Below, piece after piece: positions 9,001 to 18,183 of a stretch of DNA of 64,000 bases (position 1 is its first letter; every line of letters starts with the position of its first letter). The DNA comes from Bryobacteraceae bacterium (GTDB lineage Bacteria > Acidobacteriota > Terriglobia > Bryobacterales > Bryobacteraceae), in the NCBI GenBank assembly GCA_026129905.1, contig JAHCHE010000034.1, positions 1-64,000 of the forward strand, written 5' to 3'. Both the position numbers and the translations under genes were made by a program. The notes beneath the pieces were generated by a model. It did no database searches. It had not been told where the DNA came from and worked only from the letters and a program-made list of their open reading frames with translations.

Positions 9001-9450
9001 GAGGTAGTTGCGCCCGTTGATCGGCAGTTCGACGATCCGTTTATTCTCGATCACCGTTCCCACTGTCGCGTTCTCGCTCGACAGCAGCGCCGCCTGGGCC
9101 GACACTTCGATCGTCTCGGTCACCTGCCCGATTGCCATCTCGATGTCGATGCGCGCGCTCTGCTGCACCTGCAGCTCGATGTTCGACCGAGCGAACGTCT
9201 TGAAGCCTGCTTTCTCCGCTCGCAGCGTGTAGGTCCCCGGCGGCAGCGCCGGAAAAACGTACACGCCCGCGGCGTTGCTGACCGTGTTCCGGGTGGCATT
9301 CGTGGCGACATTCGTCACGCTGACGTTCACCGCCGGAACGACCGCTCCGGATTCGTCCAGCACGGTCCCTGTGATTTCCCCGAAGGTCTGGCCGAAAGCG
9401 GCCAGCCCGAAGAGCATGCACCAGACGGCGCACCCCACTATGCGTTTCAT
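6007..9450 (-). CDS. Oar-like TonB-dependent receptor with carboxypeptidase-regulatory-like domain
   Basis: This outer-membrane protein of about 1147 residues starts with a signal peptide (MKRIVGCAVWCMLFGLAAFG). A CarboxypepD_reg-like domain (EITGTVLDESGAVVPAVNVS to about residue 105) follows, then a plug domain (VIENKRIVELPINGRNY, AEFGRGVTQINVSTKSG) and a long barrel ending LQFALKYIF with the terminal aromatic residue expected of barrels. Such receptors are abundant in acidobacteria and are thought to import large or polymeric substrates. No substrate can be assigned. ATG 9450 with GGGG ahead is preferred over TTG 9465. A weak candidate promoter (TTGCAG 9520-9515, TAACAT 9499-9494, 15-nt spacer) lies upstream. 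Confidence 0.92.
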   Translation of the reverse strand: MKRIVGCAVWCMLFGLAAFGQTFGEITGTVLDESGAVVPAVNVSVTNVATNATRNTVSNAAGVYVFPALPPGTYTLRAEKAGFKTFARSNIELQVQQSARIDIEMAIGQVTETIEVSAQAALLSSENATVGTVIENKRIVELPINGRNYLQLVALAPNVSFGFPSAGQAGSRQGGERSQQNISVAGQRSNFNRFTLDGVENTDPNFNSYVVRPSIDALQEFKVQSGVYPAEFGRGVTQINVSTKSGSNEFHGAVFEFLRNDRFDAKNYAFTSARPPKDPFKWNQFGFVLGGPVRIPKLFDGRNRLFFMSNYEWFRQRRQVQSVFSLPSTAMRSGNFSELPLGTQGIYDPLTRVVQGGAVASAEMFPGNTIPASRIHPVSASLLEFFPAPNLPNPQLRNNHVIGQGRPIDRDQFIQRFDFIESASSNWSGRYTWGDEVEQNEALRLNGTAIITQTKQWMVSNTRVFSPTMVNEARFGYTKFYNSAGTELAFSRDVVGELGIPGLPGGPPVQWGIPSVGFSGTYSGFGNDSEGPYENDNSAIQFINNFSWVRGKHSLKFGGEARRDNYNQVGNQFARGSFTFQRNATNNPARSGVTGDAFADYLLGEVYQPEAAAAIATAQFRATGFALYVDDVWKVTPKFTLNWGLRYELTPPWEDQTGRLFNGIVRDDLRGANVGGAFMLGPNNQIVPNPNAPASAMGNYPFFMRQGDPSNDPYAGIPLRWPFIEVRQDGSLGNRLVGVDRNDIAPRLGLTWAPTSKWVFRTGAGVFYSQDTGNPRFDMARNLAGRFRDNSSTVIPDKTWENGLAGLAGATVQVPRPYTFANPYDRRTPYTIQYLMNIQRELPQNTVLEIGYLGSVSHRLESLRAVNETIPLSQMPSEPNIPMRSPFPNFGRIQLVDNGGSGNYNSLGTKLTKRYSNGMTYLFSYTWSKSIDTATAIRNQGGDTLFPQNSYCRSCERARSSHDVRHRFVTSALWDMPFGRGRKYHIQNRAADLIAGGWQVGSILTLQTGFPITMASGVDQSVTGAFFDRPNSTGSNAALPRGQQDPQRFFDTSAFVLQPRGTHGNVGRNTLTSPGIIGWDFSVLKDFELFSLADNPHKLQFRFEAFNFPNHPNWGNPDANVSSAAFGRITGTRGNMRQLQFALKYIF

Positions 9451-9812
9451 AGTCACCCCTTGCAACGTGTTTTCTTAGTTAGCAGACCAGTCGATGTTAT
9501 GCTCTCGGGAGTCCCTGCAATTCGCGCCGCCCTGGCTAAACACCGCCGCCCGGACGAACAGAAAGCTGCCCAGCCGTGAACGTCAGGACCCCTTCCCCAG
9601 ATCCTCGCTATTTAGTTCAACCATCATACTATGTCCCGGCAATCGCCGCCAGCCTTTTTTGATGCCCCATGGCAGTTCCGCTCGGGCTGCCACAGCATGC
9701 TCCGTCCGCTCCGGACGAGTCCTGCCAGGTTTCCGGCGGCGGCGAGCGCCGATGTCTTCCGAAAGGTGAGACGGTCCATCCGAGTCCCATCCTATGGAAC
9801 TCGGTCTTTATC
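9451..9812. other. Upstream region of the receptor gene, no gene recognised
   Basis: These 362 bp lie between the receptor start and the metallohydrolase stop. Both neighbours are on the minus strand. The part next to the receptor is its leader and possible promoter. I see no convincing coding frame in the rest. Confidence 0.5.
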
Positions 9813-10748
9813 TTATAAGTGGAATTCGCGCCCGATGGAATCGATGGCGATGCGGCTCGCGTGGGAGTTGGCGGCGGCCCGGAAGCGCTCGATCGGCTCC
9901 CGCACCGGCTCGCTGCTCAGGCTGAACGTCTGGTGGTGCACCGGGATGAAGAACTCCCCGCCCGCCTCGTTGCCCATTCGCCAGGCCTGCTCCGGCGTGC
10001 AGTGGTAATGAATCCAGGGATTGTACGCCCCGATCGGCAGTATGGCGAGGTCGATCGCGCGCGAAGACTTCAGATCGCGGAAATAGTGCGTATCCGCCGT
10101 ATCGCCGGCGAACAGCATGCGGTAGCGCCCTACGTTGATGAGGTAACCGTTGTAACCCCGCCATGTGTCCGAACGCACCCGCGCGCCCCAGTGGTTCACC
10201 GGAAAGGCTTGGATTTCCGCCGGCCCCACCCGGCGGCGTTCGCCCCAGCGAAGCTCGTCCACCGCCCGATAACGCGCCGGTCGCAGCAGGTCCGAAGTCG
10301 CCCACGCGGTCACCACGCTGGTCTCGTTGTCCTCCAGTTTGCGCAGCGACGGGATGTCGAAATGGTCCATGTGGGCATGCGATAGCAGGATCAGGTCCGG
10401 CTTCGGAAGGTCCCCGAGGCGAACGGCAGGGGCCACCAGCCGCTTCAGCCCCAGGGTCACCGGTCCCAGGTGAATGCCGGCCCGGTCGCTGAACACCGGA
10501 TCGGTCACGATGAGGAAACCGTCCGCCTTGATCAACGCCGTGCTATGCCCCAGCCACGCCGCGTGGAGCCCCTTGTCGGGCCACGCCGCGGGATTCGGGC
10601 GCTCCTCCGGAGCAAGGATCGGCCGGTCCCATTCGCGCACAAACTGGTTCCAGAAGCGTGGCGCGGCGCGGTAAACCATCGTCGCCGTCCCGGCCATTCC
10701 CGCGGCCCCCAGCCCGCCGAGACACGCCCGGCGCGTCCACCTCTTCAT
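9813..10748 (-). CDS. Tat-exported metallo-beta-lactamase-fold hydrolase (UlaG/NAPE-PLD-like)
   Basis: This 311-residue protein carries the zinc motif HAHMDH at residues 124-129, an upstream LGHST strand (67-71), TDPVFSDR, FAGDTADTHYF (Asp bridging the two metals) and PVHHQTF near the C-terminus. That order fits the NAPE-PLD/UlaG-like beta-lactamase-fold family, which hydrolyses phosphodiester or lactone substrates. The N-terminus MKRWTRRACLGGLGAAGMAG has a twin-arginine motif, so it is probably exported folded. It stands alone between two unrelated minus-strand genes. The substrate is unknown. Confidence 0.88.
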   Translation of the reverse strand: MKRWTRRACLGGLGAAGMAGTATMVYRAAPRFWNQFVREWDRPILAPEERPNPAAWPDKGLHAAWLGHSTALIKADGFLIVTDPVFSDRAGIHLGPVTLGLKRLVAPAVRLGDLPKPDLILLSHAHMDHFDIPSLRKLEDNETSVVTAWATSDLLRPARYRAVDELRWGERRRVGPAEIQAFPVNHWGARVRSDTWRGYNGYLINVGRYRMLFAGDTADTHYFRDLKSSRAIDLAILPIGAYNPWIHYHCTPEQAWRMGNEAGGEFFIPVHHQTFSLSSEPVREPIERFRAAANSHASRIAIDSIGREFHL

Positions 10749-10796
10749 AATTCTCAGGCTAGCAGACCGGCTGCCGCGTTCGCCGCCGGACGCCGT

Positions 10797-11867
10797 CTAC
10801 CGCTGCTCGAACGAGAACTTCAGACCGGTAGTAATCAACAGGTCGTTCTTCTTATTCCCACCGATCGGGTTGCTCAAGAACCGGTCGCTGGCGACGAACG
10901 TCCAGGAAATGAAGCTATTCAGTTTCAGGTCGGTTCCGGCGTCCAGGCTCAGGCGGTACTCACCCGTCTGGCTCAGGTTCGGCAACACCGTCATGCCCTG
11001 AAACACCTTCAAGAGCCGGCTGATCTGGTGCTCCGACTTCTCGCCCAGCGCGAGTTCTCCCGAGTTGCGAACCAAGCCAGTGGAGAATTTCTCGCGGTTC
11101 CAGTTGCCGCCCGCCGTGAAGTCCCACCAATGCCGGTCGCGCGCAATGATGTGCCACCCGAGGCCCGCGCCAAGCACGCTGCGCAGGTCCAGGTCCTGAA
11201 ACTCGTCGAAGTCGAACGCCGTGCCGCCGTAAGCGAATGCTCGGCTGCCGAAATCGCGGTCGTATCGCGCGCCGCCGCTGATGCGATTGGCCGTCTTGCC
11301 GAACGGCTCTCGAGTACGTTGGGTCGAATAGATCTGCGCGAACGCCAGCGAGATCTTGTCGAATCCGGTTCGCCTCACCACGTCGGCGCCCGTCGAGACG
11401 GTCGTCGTGTCCGCGTTGCCCTGCGCCGTCGCGAGCCCCAGGTCGATTGTGCCGCGCCAGAAGTCCAGCAGGCCAGGGTTGGTTTGCCGCTGCCGCTCCC
11501 GTTCCCACTTCCGTTGGAACTCCTCGGTCCGCACGGCCTCCAAAGTATCCAATGGAGCCATGGTCTCGCTACGGTCCGCCTTTCGTACACGCACCTGCGA
11601 GCCTTCGGTCGTCACCACGCCCTCCACTTTCTCGCCGCTCTCCAGCGTCACGATGAGAGGCTGGTCCGCCGTTATCGAGACGATGCCTTTCCGATCGATC
11701 GTCACCTCGCCCAGGAATTCCGTCTTTACCGTGATCTTGTCTTTCGTCGTGTCGAGGATGGCGCCGCTGATCCTGTCTCCGTTGGAGAGCACTACTTGAT
11801 CCGCCTGAAGCAGGACAACGGGAAGCGCCGCGTAAGCACTGATAACCGTAAGAAGCCGCTTATTCAT
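10797..11867 (-). CDS. DUF481 outer-membrane beta-barrel protein
   Basis: This protein of about 356 residues has a signal peptide (MNKRLLTVISAYAALPVVLL). An N-terminal beta-rich module follows (DQVVLSNGDRISGAILDTTK, repeated as VTLESGEKVEGVVTTEGS). The C-terminal barrel of the DUF481/YdiY type (FWRGTIDLGLATAQGNADTT onward) ends LLITTGLKFSFEQR. The family is of unknown function; some members respond to salt or acid stress. ATG 11867 is preferred over an upstream in-frame codon at 11951 because the signal peptide begins there. It is divergent from the metallophosphoesterase gene that starts at 12006. Confidence 0.82.
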   Translation of the reverse strand: MNKRLLTVISAYAALPVVLLQADQVVLSNGDRISGAILDTTKDKITVKTEFLGEVTIDRKGIVSITADQPLIVTLESGEKVEGVVTTEGSQVRVRKADRSETMAPLDTLEAVRTEEFQRKWERERQRQTNPGLLDFWRGTIDLGLATAQGNADTTTVSTGADVVRRTGFDKISLAFAQIYSTQRTREPFGKTANRISGGARYDRDFGSRAFAYGGTAFDFDEFQDLDLRSVLGAGLGWHIIARDRHWWDFTAGGNWNREKFSTGLVRNSGELALGEKSEHQISRLLKVFQGMTVLPNLSQTGEYRLSLDAGTDLKLNSFISWTFVASDRFLSNPIGGNKKNDLLITTGLKFSFEQR

Positions 11868-12005
11868 ATCCGAAATTCGTCTCCGAGGTTCATCATGCAC
11901 GCTGCTCCGCCTTCGGCGCAAGAACTCGGTCCTGGCTATCCGGAGCGCCACAAGCCCGCGTGAAAGGCGGCTTTCCGGCAGGCTGTAGAATGAAGTGAGC
12001 GGTAC

Positions 12006-13160
12006 ATGGGATTCTCCCTCCGGCTTCTTCCGGAACTCGTCTGTCTCGCGTTCGCCAATTGGTGCCAGTGGCGGCTCGGCGATTGGGCCCTCGCGGCGCC
12101 ATCGTTCCGGACTTCCGCGCGGTTCCGCCGCGCCATCCGCGTGACGAGGCTGTTCGCCACCGCCTGGCTGGGAATGTCTTTCGTCTACCTGATCCCGGTG
12201 CTCGATTACCGGCTCAGTTCGATCGGCTGGCTGGAGTGGGTGAAAGGCTTCTCGATCGCCTGGGGCATTTCCGTGGTCGGCATCTGGTGCATCGCCGCCC
12301 TATACAAGCGCGCACCGGTGTTCGATCCGCGCCGCCGCCAGTTGCTCCAGACCGCGAGCGCCGCTTTGTTCGCCGCGCCGCTGGGCGTGGCCGGCTACGG
12401 GGTTGTCGTAGGCCGCAGCCATATTGGGATCCGCGAAGTGAATGTTCATCTGCCGGGGCTTCCGCCCGACCTTGAGGGCCTCCGCCTGGTGCAGCTTAGC
12501 GACATACACCTCAGTCCGTTCCTGGAGCGCATGGAGGTGGAACGCGCCGTCGCCATGGCCAACGAAACCAAGCCTCATCTGGCGCTGGTGACCGGCGACC
12601 TGATCACCGCGCGCGACGAACTGCTCACCGATTGCCTCGAATGTCTGGGAAAACTGCGCGCTGAAGCCGGAGTGCTCGGCTGCCTCGGCAACCACGAAGT
12701 CGTTGCCGACTGCGAGCAACGCGCCAAGCGCGAGGGCGCCCGGTTGGGTATCGACTTTTTGCGCGGCGAAGCGCGGCTCCTGCGCTTCGGGCAGGCGGCC
12801 ATCAACGTGGCCGGCGTCGATTACCAGGCCAAGTTTCAACCGTACCTCGCCGGCGCCGAGAAACTCGTGCGCCCGGAGTGGATCAATATTCTGCTGTCGC
12901 ACAATCCGGACGTGTTTCCCGTGGCGGCGCGGCAGGGATACGACCTCACGCTGGCGGGCCACACCCATGGCGGCCAGATCACGCTCGCCCCGTTCGAGCA
13001 ATACCTCAACCTGGCTCGCCTTTTCACACCGTACGTCTATGGACTCTACCGCGAAGGGCGCGCATCAATATATGTGACCCGTGGAATCGGGACCGTGGGG
13101 GTCCCCGCCCGCATCGGCGCGCCCCCGGAAATTGCATTGATACGCCTGTGCGCTACTTGA
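12006..13160 (+). CDS. Membrane-anchored metallophosphoesterase (YkuE/YaeI-like)
   Basis: This 384-residue protein has N-terminal hydrophobic segments (about residues 8-20, 48-65, 82-99 and 115-135) before a calcineurin-like phosphoesterase domain. Metal ligands are visible in order: LSDIHL (164-169), VTGDLIT (195-201), LGNHE (227-231), LLSHNPD and GHTHGGQ. This is the YkuE/YaeI lineage, some of whose members hydrolyse lipid-linked phosphodiesters such as UDP-2,3-diacylglucosamine. Its 3' end overlaps the next phosphoesterase gene by 13 bp, so the two are probably co-translated. Confidence 0.9.
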   Translation: MGFSLRLLPELVCLAFANWCQWRLGDWALAAPSFRTSARFRRAIRVTRLFATAWLGMSFVYLIPVLDYRLSSIGWLEWVKGFSIAWGISVVGIWCIAALYKRAPVFDPRRRQLLQTASAALFAAPLGVAGYGVVVGRSHIGIREVNVHLPGLPPDLEGLRLVQLSDIHLSPFLERMEVERAVAMANETKPHLALVTGDLITARDELLTDCLECLGKLRAEAGVLGCLGNHEVVADCEQRAKREGARLGIDFLRGEARLLRFGQAAINVAGVDYQAKFQPYLAGAEKLVRPEWINILLSHNPDVFPVAARQGYDLTLAGHTHGGQITLAPFEQYLNLARLFTPYVYGLYREGRASIYVTRGIGTVGVPARIGAPPEIALIRLCAT

Positions 13161-13888
13161 TTACGAGTGACCTTCACGCCAACTGGGAGGCCCTTGAAGC
13201 CGTCCTGGAGCACGCCCGCGGCGCCTACGACCAGATCCTCTGCTGCGGCGACGTTGTCGGCTACGCCGCCGATCCGAACCGCGCCGTCGATTGGGTCCGC
13301 GACAACGTGCGCTTAATCGTCCGGGGCAACCACGATAAGGCGGTAGCGGGTATGGACGACCTGGAGTGGTTTAACCCGGTGGCCCAGCAAGCCACTCTCT
13401 GGACGCGCGAGGCCTTAACGCCCGCCAACCTCGATTACCTACGCGGCCTGCCTCGGGGGCCGCTCGAGGTGGACGGATTCCAGATCATGCACGGTTCGCC
13501 TCTGGATGAAGACGACTACATTATCAGTAGCGGCCAGGCGATGATGGCGCTTGGATTTGTGGACACCGCGGTCTCCTTCTTCGGGCACACGCACCTTCAG
13601 GGAGGCTTTTTCATGAGGCGCAACGGCAGCCGCCAGATCGACCAGGTCCACCCGGCCGCCGACCGCTCCGAATTGGTCCTGTCGGAGAACGAAGCCAGTC
13701 TGATCAACCCGGGCTCGGTAGGACAGCCCAGGGACGGCGATCCTCGCGCGGCCTACTGCATCTACTCGCCCGAGGAGCGGATGGTAACGCTGTTCCGCGT
13801 GCCCTACGACGTTCGCGCGGCGCAACGGAAGATCGTCGAAGCGGGCCTGCCGGAAGTGCTGGCGCAACGGCTCGGGGTGGGGGCTTAG
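13148..13888 (+). CDS. Metallophosphoesterase (YfcE/MJ0936-type)
   Basis: This 246-residue soluble phosphoesterase begins RYLITSDLHANWEALEAV. Motifs are SDLHAN, CCGDVVGYAADP, VRGNHDKA, MHGSPLDEDDY, FGHTHLQG and NPGSVGQPRD, the full set for the YfcE-like family of binuclear metal phosphodiesterases. The start is GTG 13148 inside the preceding phosphoesterase gene, giving a 13-bp overlap. The 3' end meets the convergent GGDEF-EAL gene with a 4-bp overlap. It is predicted cytoplasmic. Confidence 0.9.
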   Translation: MRYLITSDLHANWEALEAVLEHARGAYDQILCCGDVVGYAADPNRAVDWVRDNVRLIVRGNHDKAVAGMDDLEWFNPVAQQATLWTREALTPANLDYLRGLPRGPLEVDGFQIMHGSPLDEDDYIISSGQAMMALGFVDTAVSFFGHTHLQGGFFMRRNGSRQIDQVHPAADRSELVLSENEASLINPGSVGQPRDGDPRAAYCIYSPEERMVTLFRVPYDVRAAQRKIVEAGLPEVLAQRLGVGA

Positions 13889-16032
13889 CAGGCGTCCGGC
13901 GCCACCCGGGAGCACGCGTCGGCCAGATAGGTCTCGGCGTCTTTCTCGGCCATCGGGCGGGCAATGTAGTATCCCTGGCCAAAGTGGCAGCCGAAATCGT
14001 TCAGGTACTCCCGTTGCTCGGCCGTCTCAATCCCCTCCGCGACAATCTCCAGATTCATCGACCTGCCTAGCGACAGGATCGCCTTCACTACTTCGGCGCT
14101 GTTCTGGTCCTGGCCGATGCGCATGACAAACGAACGGTCAATCTTGAGAGCGTCGAAGGAATAATTCTGGAGGTACTTCAGCGAGGAATACCCCGTTCCG
14201 AAATCATCGATCTTCAAACCGACGCCGAGCGCCTTGATCTGCGCCAGGATCGCCACGGTCGCCTCGGTGTCCACCAGAACGACGCTTTCGGTGACTTCCA
14301 GCTGAAGGCTGGAAGGCGGCAGGCCCGATTCTTCAAGCGCCGCCCTCACCGTCTCCACGAAATCCGCCTGCCGCAATTGCCGAGCCGAGACATTAACACT
14401 GATTTCCAAAGGTGGGCAAGCGCTATACTCGCTCCGCCAACGACTCATCGTTTGGCAAGCCTGTTTCAGAACCCACGTCCCGATAGGGATGATCAGACCG
14501 CACTCTTCTGCCACCGGAATGAACTCCGCCGGAGGGACCAGTCCGCGCACCGGGTGCCGCCACCGTGCGAGCGCTTCAAAGCCCGCCAGCGCTCCGTCCG
14601 GCAAATGAACCTTTGGCTGATAGAAAATGGAGAGCTGGTCTTGATCCAGCGCCCTTCGCAAATCCTGTTCCAGTTCGAGCCGCTCCAGCGCCCGCAGGCG
14701 CATCTCGCCGTCGAAAACTGCGTAACGGTCCTTGCCAAGAGTCTTGGCGCGATACATCGCGGTGTCCGCGTCACGAAGAAGCTCCGCCGGGGAGTCATAG
14801 TGAGGACTCCCGAGCGCGATGCCGACGCTGATGCTGGCGAACACTTCTTTGCCGTCCAAATCGAACGGCTTTCGAATTCCCTCCAGCAGCCTGGCGGCGA
14901 CAACCTCCGCGTCCTCCGCGCTCTCGATACCATCAACCAGAATCGCGAACTCATCGCCTCCGAATCTCGCGACTAGGTCCGCTCCGCGGCCGGTCTCCCG
15001 GTTCCGTACTGCGTGTTGGAGCCGGCGTGCGACTCCGACCAACAACTGGTCGCCGACCAGATGCCCCAGGCTGTCGTTGATAATTTTGAACTGGTCGATA
15101 TCCATAAATATCATCGCGAAGTTCCACGCTGCGTTGGTCCTGGCGAGCGCCAGTCGGCGTTCCATCGCATCGACCAGCCAAAGGCGATTGGCGAGCCCCG
15201 TCAGCGGATCGAGGGTCTTGTTGCTGGTGATGTCGGTTAGCGAGCCGGACATCCGTTCCGCTGTCCCATTGTGCCCGAATTGAATCCCCGCCCGCGCCAG
15301 CACCCACCGGAACGATCCGTTCCTGTGCTGCACCCGGTGCTCACTGACGAACGTACCATCCTTGCTCTCGGCTAGGGCGGCGCCCAGTTGCGTCTCCACC
15401 GCGGCCCGGTCCTGCGGGTGGACCCGCGCCAGCCATTCCTCCGGACTATCGCCGATTTCTCCATCCGCGTAGCCCAGTAACTCTCTCCATCTCGGCGAAT
15501 AATAGATCCGATTATCCTGAAGGTCCCAGTGCCAAAGACCGTCGTTGGCCCCTTGCGCCGCTAGCGCGTAGCGCTCTTCGCTTCGGCGGAGCTCCCGCTC
15601 CGCCTTCTTGCGCCGCAATTGCGAATCGATGCGCGCCCGTACTACCGGAAAGTCGATCGGCTTCACGACGTAATCGTTCGCGCCTTGTTGCAGCGCCTCG
15701 GCCACTCCGTCCCGCTCGCTGACCGCGGTCACCATGATCACCGGCAATTCCTCCGGACTGTGAGTGGCGCGGACAATTTTCAGCAACTCGATGCCGCTCA
15801 TGCCCGGCATCATGATGTCGAGCAGCATCAGCTCGATTTCCCCCTCCCGGATTCGTTCGAGGGCTTCCCGGCCTCCCTCGGCCACTTCGACCGCGTAGCC
15901 CACCCGTTGCAGACGCCGCGACAGCATGTCGCGGTTCGGTTCTTCATCGTCCACCACCAGTAGCGGCGGACCAGCCGCGCCAGCGTGTTCTCGCAACGTG
16001 AGGGGTAACCGCGCGTCTCCGCACACGGACAT
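13885..16032 (-). CDS. Response regulator with PAS, GGDEF and EAL domains (cyclic-di-GMP turnover)
   Basis: This 715-residue protein has REC (about 23-140; Asp pair 28-29, acceptor D72 in LLDIMMPG), PAS (about 150-270; NDGLWHWD), GGDEF (about 275-445) and EAL (about 455-705). The diguanylate cyclase signature is intact (RFGGDEFAIL, GGDEF 358-362) and an inhibitory-site RxxD lies at 349-352. The EAL domain keeps EAL at 486-488, NVSARQL and DDFGTGYSSL, so both activities are possible. It is the last gene of the co-directional set that starts with the TonB receptor at 21328. A gap of 113 bp separates it from the CheY-like gene. It is the likely output of the sensor kinase upstream. Confidence 0.92.
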   Translation of the reverse strand: MSVCGDARLPLTLREHAGAAGPPLLVVDDEEPNRDMLSRRLQRVGYAVEVAEGGREALERIREGEIELMLLDIMMPGMSGIELLKIVRATHSPEELPVIMVTAVSERDGVAEALQQGANDYVVKPIDFPVVRARIDSQLRRKKAERELRRSEERYALAAQGANDGLWHWDLQDNRIYYSPRWRELLGYADGEIGDSPEEWLARVHPQDRAAVETQLGAALAESKDGTFVSEHRVQHRNGSFRWVLARAGIQFGHNGTAERMSGSLTDITSNKTLDPLTGLANRLWLVDAMERRLALARTNAAWNFAMIFMDIDQFKIINDSLGHLVGDQLLVGVARRLQHAVRNRETGRGADLVARFGGDEFAILVDGIESAEDAEVVAARLLEGIRKPFDLDGKEVFASISVGIALGSPHYDSPAELLRDADTAMYRAKTLGKDRYAVFDGEMRLRALERLELEQDLRRALDQDQLSIFYQPKVHLPDGALAGFEALARWRHPVRGLVPPAEFIPVAEECGLIIPIGTWVLKQACQTMSRWRSEYSACPPLEISVNVSARQLRQADFVETVRAALEESGLPPSSLQLEVTESVVLVDTEATVAILAQIKALGVGLKIDDFGTGYSSLKYLQNYSFDALKIDRSFVMRIGQDQNSAEVVKAILSLGRSMNLEIVAEGIETAEQREYLNDFGCHFGQGYYIARPMAEKDAETYLADACSRVAPDAC

Positions 16033-16145
16033 GTTTTGAGTGGCCTTTCCGGGAGTCCCCGCGAGGCGCTGCCAACGGGGCGCCGTCGCCCCTAGCCGCC
16101 CGCGGATAGCTCCCAGTCTCCTTATCGGCGGAAATCCCGCGAGCT

Positions 16146-16538
16146 TTAGGCCGTTCCCGGCCCAGCCGTTACCCCCTTCGACAACAGCTCCTCAATCTTG
16201 GAAACAAGCCGTTGGAACTCCACCGGTTTTGTATCGACATCGTCGCAGCCTGCTTCAGTCGCCCGCTCCAGAAACACCGGCAACGCGTGCGCCGTCAGCG
16301 CCAACACCGGAATCGCGCGGGTCGCCGGATCCGCCTTCAAACGTCGCGTCGCTTCCCACCCGTCCATGCGGGGAAGACTCAAGTCCATTAGAATCACATC
16401 TGGACAGCATGCACCCGCCATGCGCAGGCACTCAAAGCCGTCGGCCGCCGTCGCCACTTCATAACCTCGCTTGGTCAAACGCCGCGACAGCATATCCCGG
16501 TTCATTTCGTTGTCTTCAACCAGCAGCAGTCTGGCCAT
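16146..16538 (-). CDS. CheY-like single-domain response regulator
   Basis: This protein of about 130 residues is a receiver domain only: [17 protein letters not shown] (acidic pocket), [13 protein letters not shown] (phospho-acceptor Asp), ALTAHAL (Thr/Ala switch) and DTKPVE (Lys). ATG 16538 follows GGAGG; an in-frame codon at 16562 is less likely. Its start overlaps the end of the kinase gene by 23 bp, so it is almost certainly the kinase partner. The [10 protein letters not shown] stretch is shared with the receiver of the GGDEF-EAL protein, suggesting both can be phosphorylated by the same kinase. Confidence 0.9.
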   Translation of the reverse strand: MARLLLVEDNEMNRDMLSRRLTKRGYEVATAADGFECLRMAGACCPDVILMDLSLPRMDGWEATRRLKADPATRAIPVLALTAHALPVFLERATEAGCDDVDTKPVEFQRLVSKIEELLSKGVTAGPGTA

Positions 16539-18183
16539 CGGGATGCGCCTCCCTCCGCTCACTGTCGCGGCTCGCCGGAGGACTGCTGTCAGGCAGCGCT
16601 GTGACCGGTACGCGTATTGTGAATGTCGATCCGGCCCCCACTTCGCTCTCCACTTGGATGTCGCCTCCCATCATCTGGCACAGCTTCCTACTGATCGCCA
16701 ACCCGAGGCCGCTGCCTTCGTACCTTCTCGAGTAGGAGGAATCCACCTGCGAAAACGATTGAAACAGCTTCGTCTGGTTCTCCGGCGCGATCCCAATCCC
16801 CGTGTCCCGCACTCGCCATACCAGCCAGTCTTCGCTGTCCCGGTCAACTTCCAGCGTCACGGTGCCCTTCTTCGTGAATTTGCACGCGTTGCTCAGCAGG
16901 TTTAGAAGGCTTTGGCGGAACCGGATGACGTCCGCGTACATCAGGGTGGCCGACTCGTCGCGCCGCACGACGAGGGTGTTCCCGTTCTTCGCCGCGAGCG
17001 GTTCCACGGTCATCATCGTGTCGCGGATCATGTCGCCGATCGCGAAAACTTCCGGACGCAGTTCCAGCCGGCCCGCTTCAATCTTCGACAGGTCGAGCAC
17101 GTCGTTGATCAATGCCAACAGGTGCCGCGCCGATGCTTGAATCTTCCGCAAGTCCGGAACAAGGTCGCCTTGCCCGCGCTCCTGGGCTTCTTCCTCCAGC
17201 ATTTCGCTGTAACCGATCACCGCGTTCAGGGGCGTCCGCAATTCGTGACTCATGTTCGCCAGAAAGGCGCTCTTGGCGCGGTTCGCCGCTTCCGCCTGGT
17301 CCTTGGCGGCCGTGAGCCTCTCGTTGGCCTCCAACAGGTCCGCTGTGCGCTCGGCGACTTCTTCCTCCAGATGTTCCCGGTGGCCCCGCAGTTCGGCGTC
17401 CCGCTCGCGTATCTGCGCCACCATCTCATTGAACGCCATCGTCACCTGGCCGACCTCGTCGTGCTCCGCCACCGGCGCGTCCGCTCGGAAGTCGCCCTCG
17501 CCGACCAGTTTTGTGTACCGTATCAAGCTCCGCAAGGGGCGGAGGAGCCGGACTTGCAGCAGGTACTGAAACGTGACTACCAGCGCCAGCGCAAGGACAG
17601 CCACGCTCAGCGCATTGATCAGGGAACGGCGGATCAGGGCCGCTTGGCTCTCCGTCGATAGACCCAGTTGCACCAGGCCCAGCATCGACGGCTTGGCCGC
17701 CCTCCAATCCACGGGCCCACCGCTATTCGCCGACATCACCGGCTGGCAACTGTCGATGAAACCGGCTCGGCCGCTCCCGTCGCCGCCGGCTCCGGATTCG
17801 CAGATCCCGGTTGTGACGTTGGCCGCTACGGGGAGCGCGGGGACCGGTGCGCTGGCGTGGCTCGCCTCCGCGAGAACGTCTCCTCTGGCATTCAGTATCC
17901 GTACGTACAACACGTCGTCGGCGCTCAGCACGCTGGTGGCAAGCCGCTGCAGATCTTCGCTGTCCTCGACTAACAGGGCAAACTCGCTTTGACCCGCAAG
18001 AAACTTCGCCAGCGCGGCCGAGCGAATCTCCAGCTGTTGCCGCAATTCGGCCCGTTGCGCCACGATAAACATGCAGGTCAGGCAAATCACCGTTGCGGAT
18101 ACCAACAACAGGTTGCCCGCGAGGATCTGTCGGATCAGGCTTCTCTTCCAGACCGGCGTCTTCGGCTTCACTGACCACTCCAT
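16516..18183 (-). CDS. Membrane sensor histidine kinase with HAMP domain
   Basis: This 555-residue kinase has transmembrane segments at about residues 17-42 and 188-210 flanking a periplasmic domain of about 145 residues. HAMP (about 210-262) and a coiled coil follow, then a HisKA H-box [10 protein letters not shown] (phosphorylated His 313). The ATPase has an N-box [13 protein letters not shown]1 [10 protein letters not shown]-box [11 protein letters not shown] and G2 GSGLGLAI. The gene starts with no gap after the binding-protein gene (TGA directly followed by ATG) and overlaps the CheY-like gene, so the three are tightly coupled. The periplasmic domain is placed to sense the binding protein encoded just upstream. 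Confidence 0.93.
   Translation of the reverse strand: MEWSVKPKTPVWKRSLIRQILAGNLLLVSATVICLTCMFIVAQRAELRQQLEIRSAALAKFLAGQSEFALLVEDSEDLQRLATSVLSADDVLYVRILNARGDVLAEASHASAPVPALPVAANVTTGICESGAGGDGSGRAGFIDSCQPVMSANSGGPVDWRAAKPSMLGLVQLGLSTESQAALIRRSLINALSVAVLALALVVTFQYLLQVRLLRPLRSLIRYTKLVGEGDFRADAPVAEHDEVGQVTMAFNEMVAQIRERDAELRGHREHLEEEVAERTADLLEANERLTAAKDQAEAANRAKSAFLANMSHELRTPLNAVIGYSEMLEEEAQERGQGDLVPDLRKIQASARHLLALINDVLDLSKIEAGRLELRPEVFAIGDMIRDTMMTVEPLAAKNGNTLVVRRDESATLMYADVIRFRQSLLNLLSNACKFTKKGTVTLEVDRDSEDWLVWRVRDTGIGIAPENQTKLFQSFSQVDSSYSRRYEGSGLGLAISRKLCQMMGGDIQVESEVGAGSTFTIRVPVTALPDSSPPASRDSERREAHPDGQTAAG

Noticed and set aside
12300-13001. A 233-codon minus-strand frame inside the first metallophosphoesterase
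   Set aside because: The opposite strand carries all metal-binding motifs in order; this frame is a shadow.
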